DNA from: an uncultured Clostridium sp.
Lineage (GTDB): Bacteria > Bacillota > Clostridia > TANB77 > CAG-508
Length of the DNA stretch: 6,440 bases
Assembly (NCBI GenBank): GCA_900555085.1
Contig: USJU01000071.1
Location: 1-6,440 of the forward strand
Direction: 5' to 3'
Position numbers and translations under genes: made by a program. Shown in pieces: positions 6,213 to 6,440 of the stretch. Numbering within the stretch: position 1 is the first letter of the stretch; each line of letters opens with the position of its first letter. The notes beneath the pieces were generated by a model. The model was not told the origin of the DNA. It saw only the letters and a program-made list of their open reading frames with translations, and did not search any database.

Positions 6213-6440
6213 TTATTTTTTATTAATTTCTCTAGCTAAAAATAACAAAAATATAATAAGTTCAAATATAATAGAATTTATTATACCTATTTTTAGTGCT
6301 GTTTTCAAATAAAACATTCTTAAATATTTGGATATTATAGTCATTGTTTCAACTATTTGGTTTGCAGCAATAACTGAACCTAATATTGTTACCAGAAAAA
6401 TCATTAAAAATAGATAACTGTGCCGTTTAAACACATACAT
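6213..6440 (-). CDS. Small two-helix membrane protein, possibly partial
   Basis: The frame runs from the window edge to a TAA at 6213-6215 and encodes at least 75 residues. Two hydrophobic segments are visible: LFLMIFLVTILGSVIAA (about 11-27) and IGIINSIIFELIIFLLFLA (about 51-69). The tail LAREINKK is basic. An ATG falls exactly on the last three bases of the window, so it may be a real start or an internal methionine; the upstream ribosome binding site cannot be seen. A well-formed terminator follows. The first helix is loosely reminiscent of the start of SpoIIM, but the second half and the short length do not fit that family, so I do not assign it. Function is unknown. Confidence 0.6.
   Translation of the reverse strand: MYVFKRHSYLFLMIFLVTILGSVIAANQIVETMTIISKYLRMFYLKTALKIGIINSIIFELIIFLLFLAREINKK

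Overview
The window is AT-rich DNA with T-rich text on the + strand. Every convincing gene reads on the minus strand. A clear Spo0A, strong AGGAGG-type ribosome binding sites and a very low-GC codon style point to an endospore-forming lineage of Clostridia, probably an uncultured gut-type clostridium. The species cannot be named from the sequence.

In the direction of transcription (right to left) the layout is as follows. (1) 6440-6213: a short two-helix membrane protein of unknown function, cut by or starting exactly at the window edge, followed by a textbook terminator (6176-6203). (2) A perfect consensus sigma-A promoter (TTGACA-17-TATAAT, 6146-6174) driving a 579-residue membrane-anchored WG/KYG-repeat protein (6096-4357). 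(3) A 45-bp gap with an 8-bp hairpin that lacks a U-tract on the coding strand, then a tightly coupled three-gene unit: a YnbB-type PLP enzyme of the methionine gamma-lyase/'aluminium resistance' family (4311-3058), an HI0933/YhiN-type flavoprotein (3058-1790, one-base overlap) and a YigZ/IMPACT-family protein (1793-1170, four-base overlap). (4) A 116-bp gap with a sigma-A-like promoter, then spo0A (1053-232), followed by a bidirectional terminator (190-223). A tandem pair of Spo0A-box-like sequences lies just upstream, inside the end of yigZ. (5) The left edge (1-150) holds a GC-rich hairpin and a frame-disrupted stretch whose translation looks like the hydrophobic N-terminus of a type IV prepilin-like protein.

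No mobile element, CRISPR array, tRNA, rRNA or riboswitch is visible. Most of the window is ordinary core-genome content. The parts most worth checking are the tandem 0A boxes upstream of spo0A, the prepilin-like remnant with its GC-rich hairpin, and the strongly promoted WG-repeat protein. I do not see convincing evidence of a new multi-gene system.
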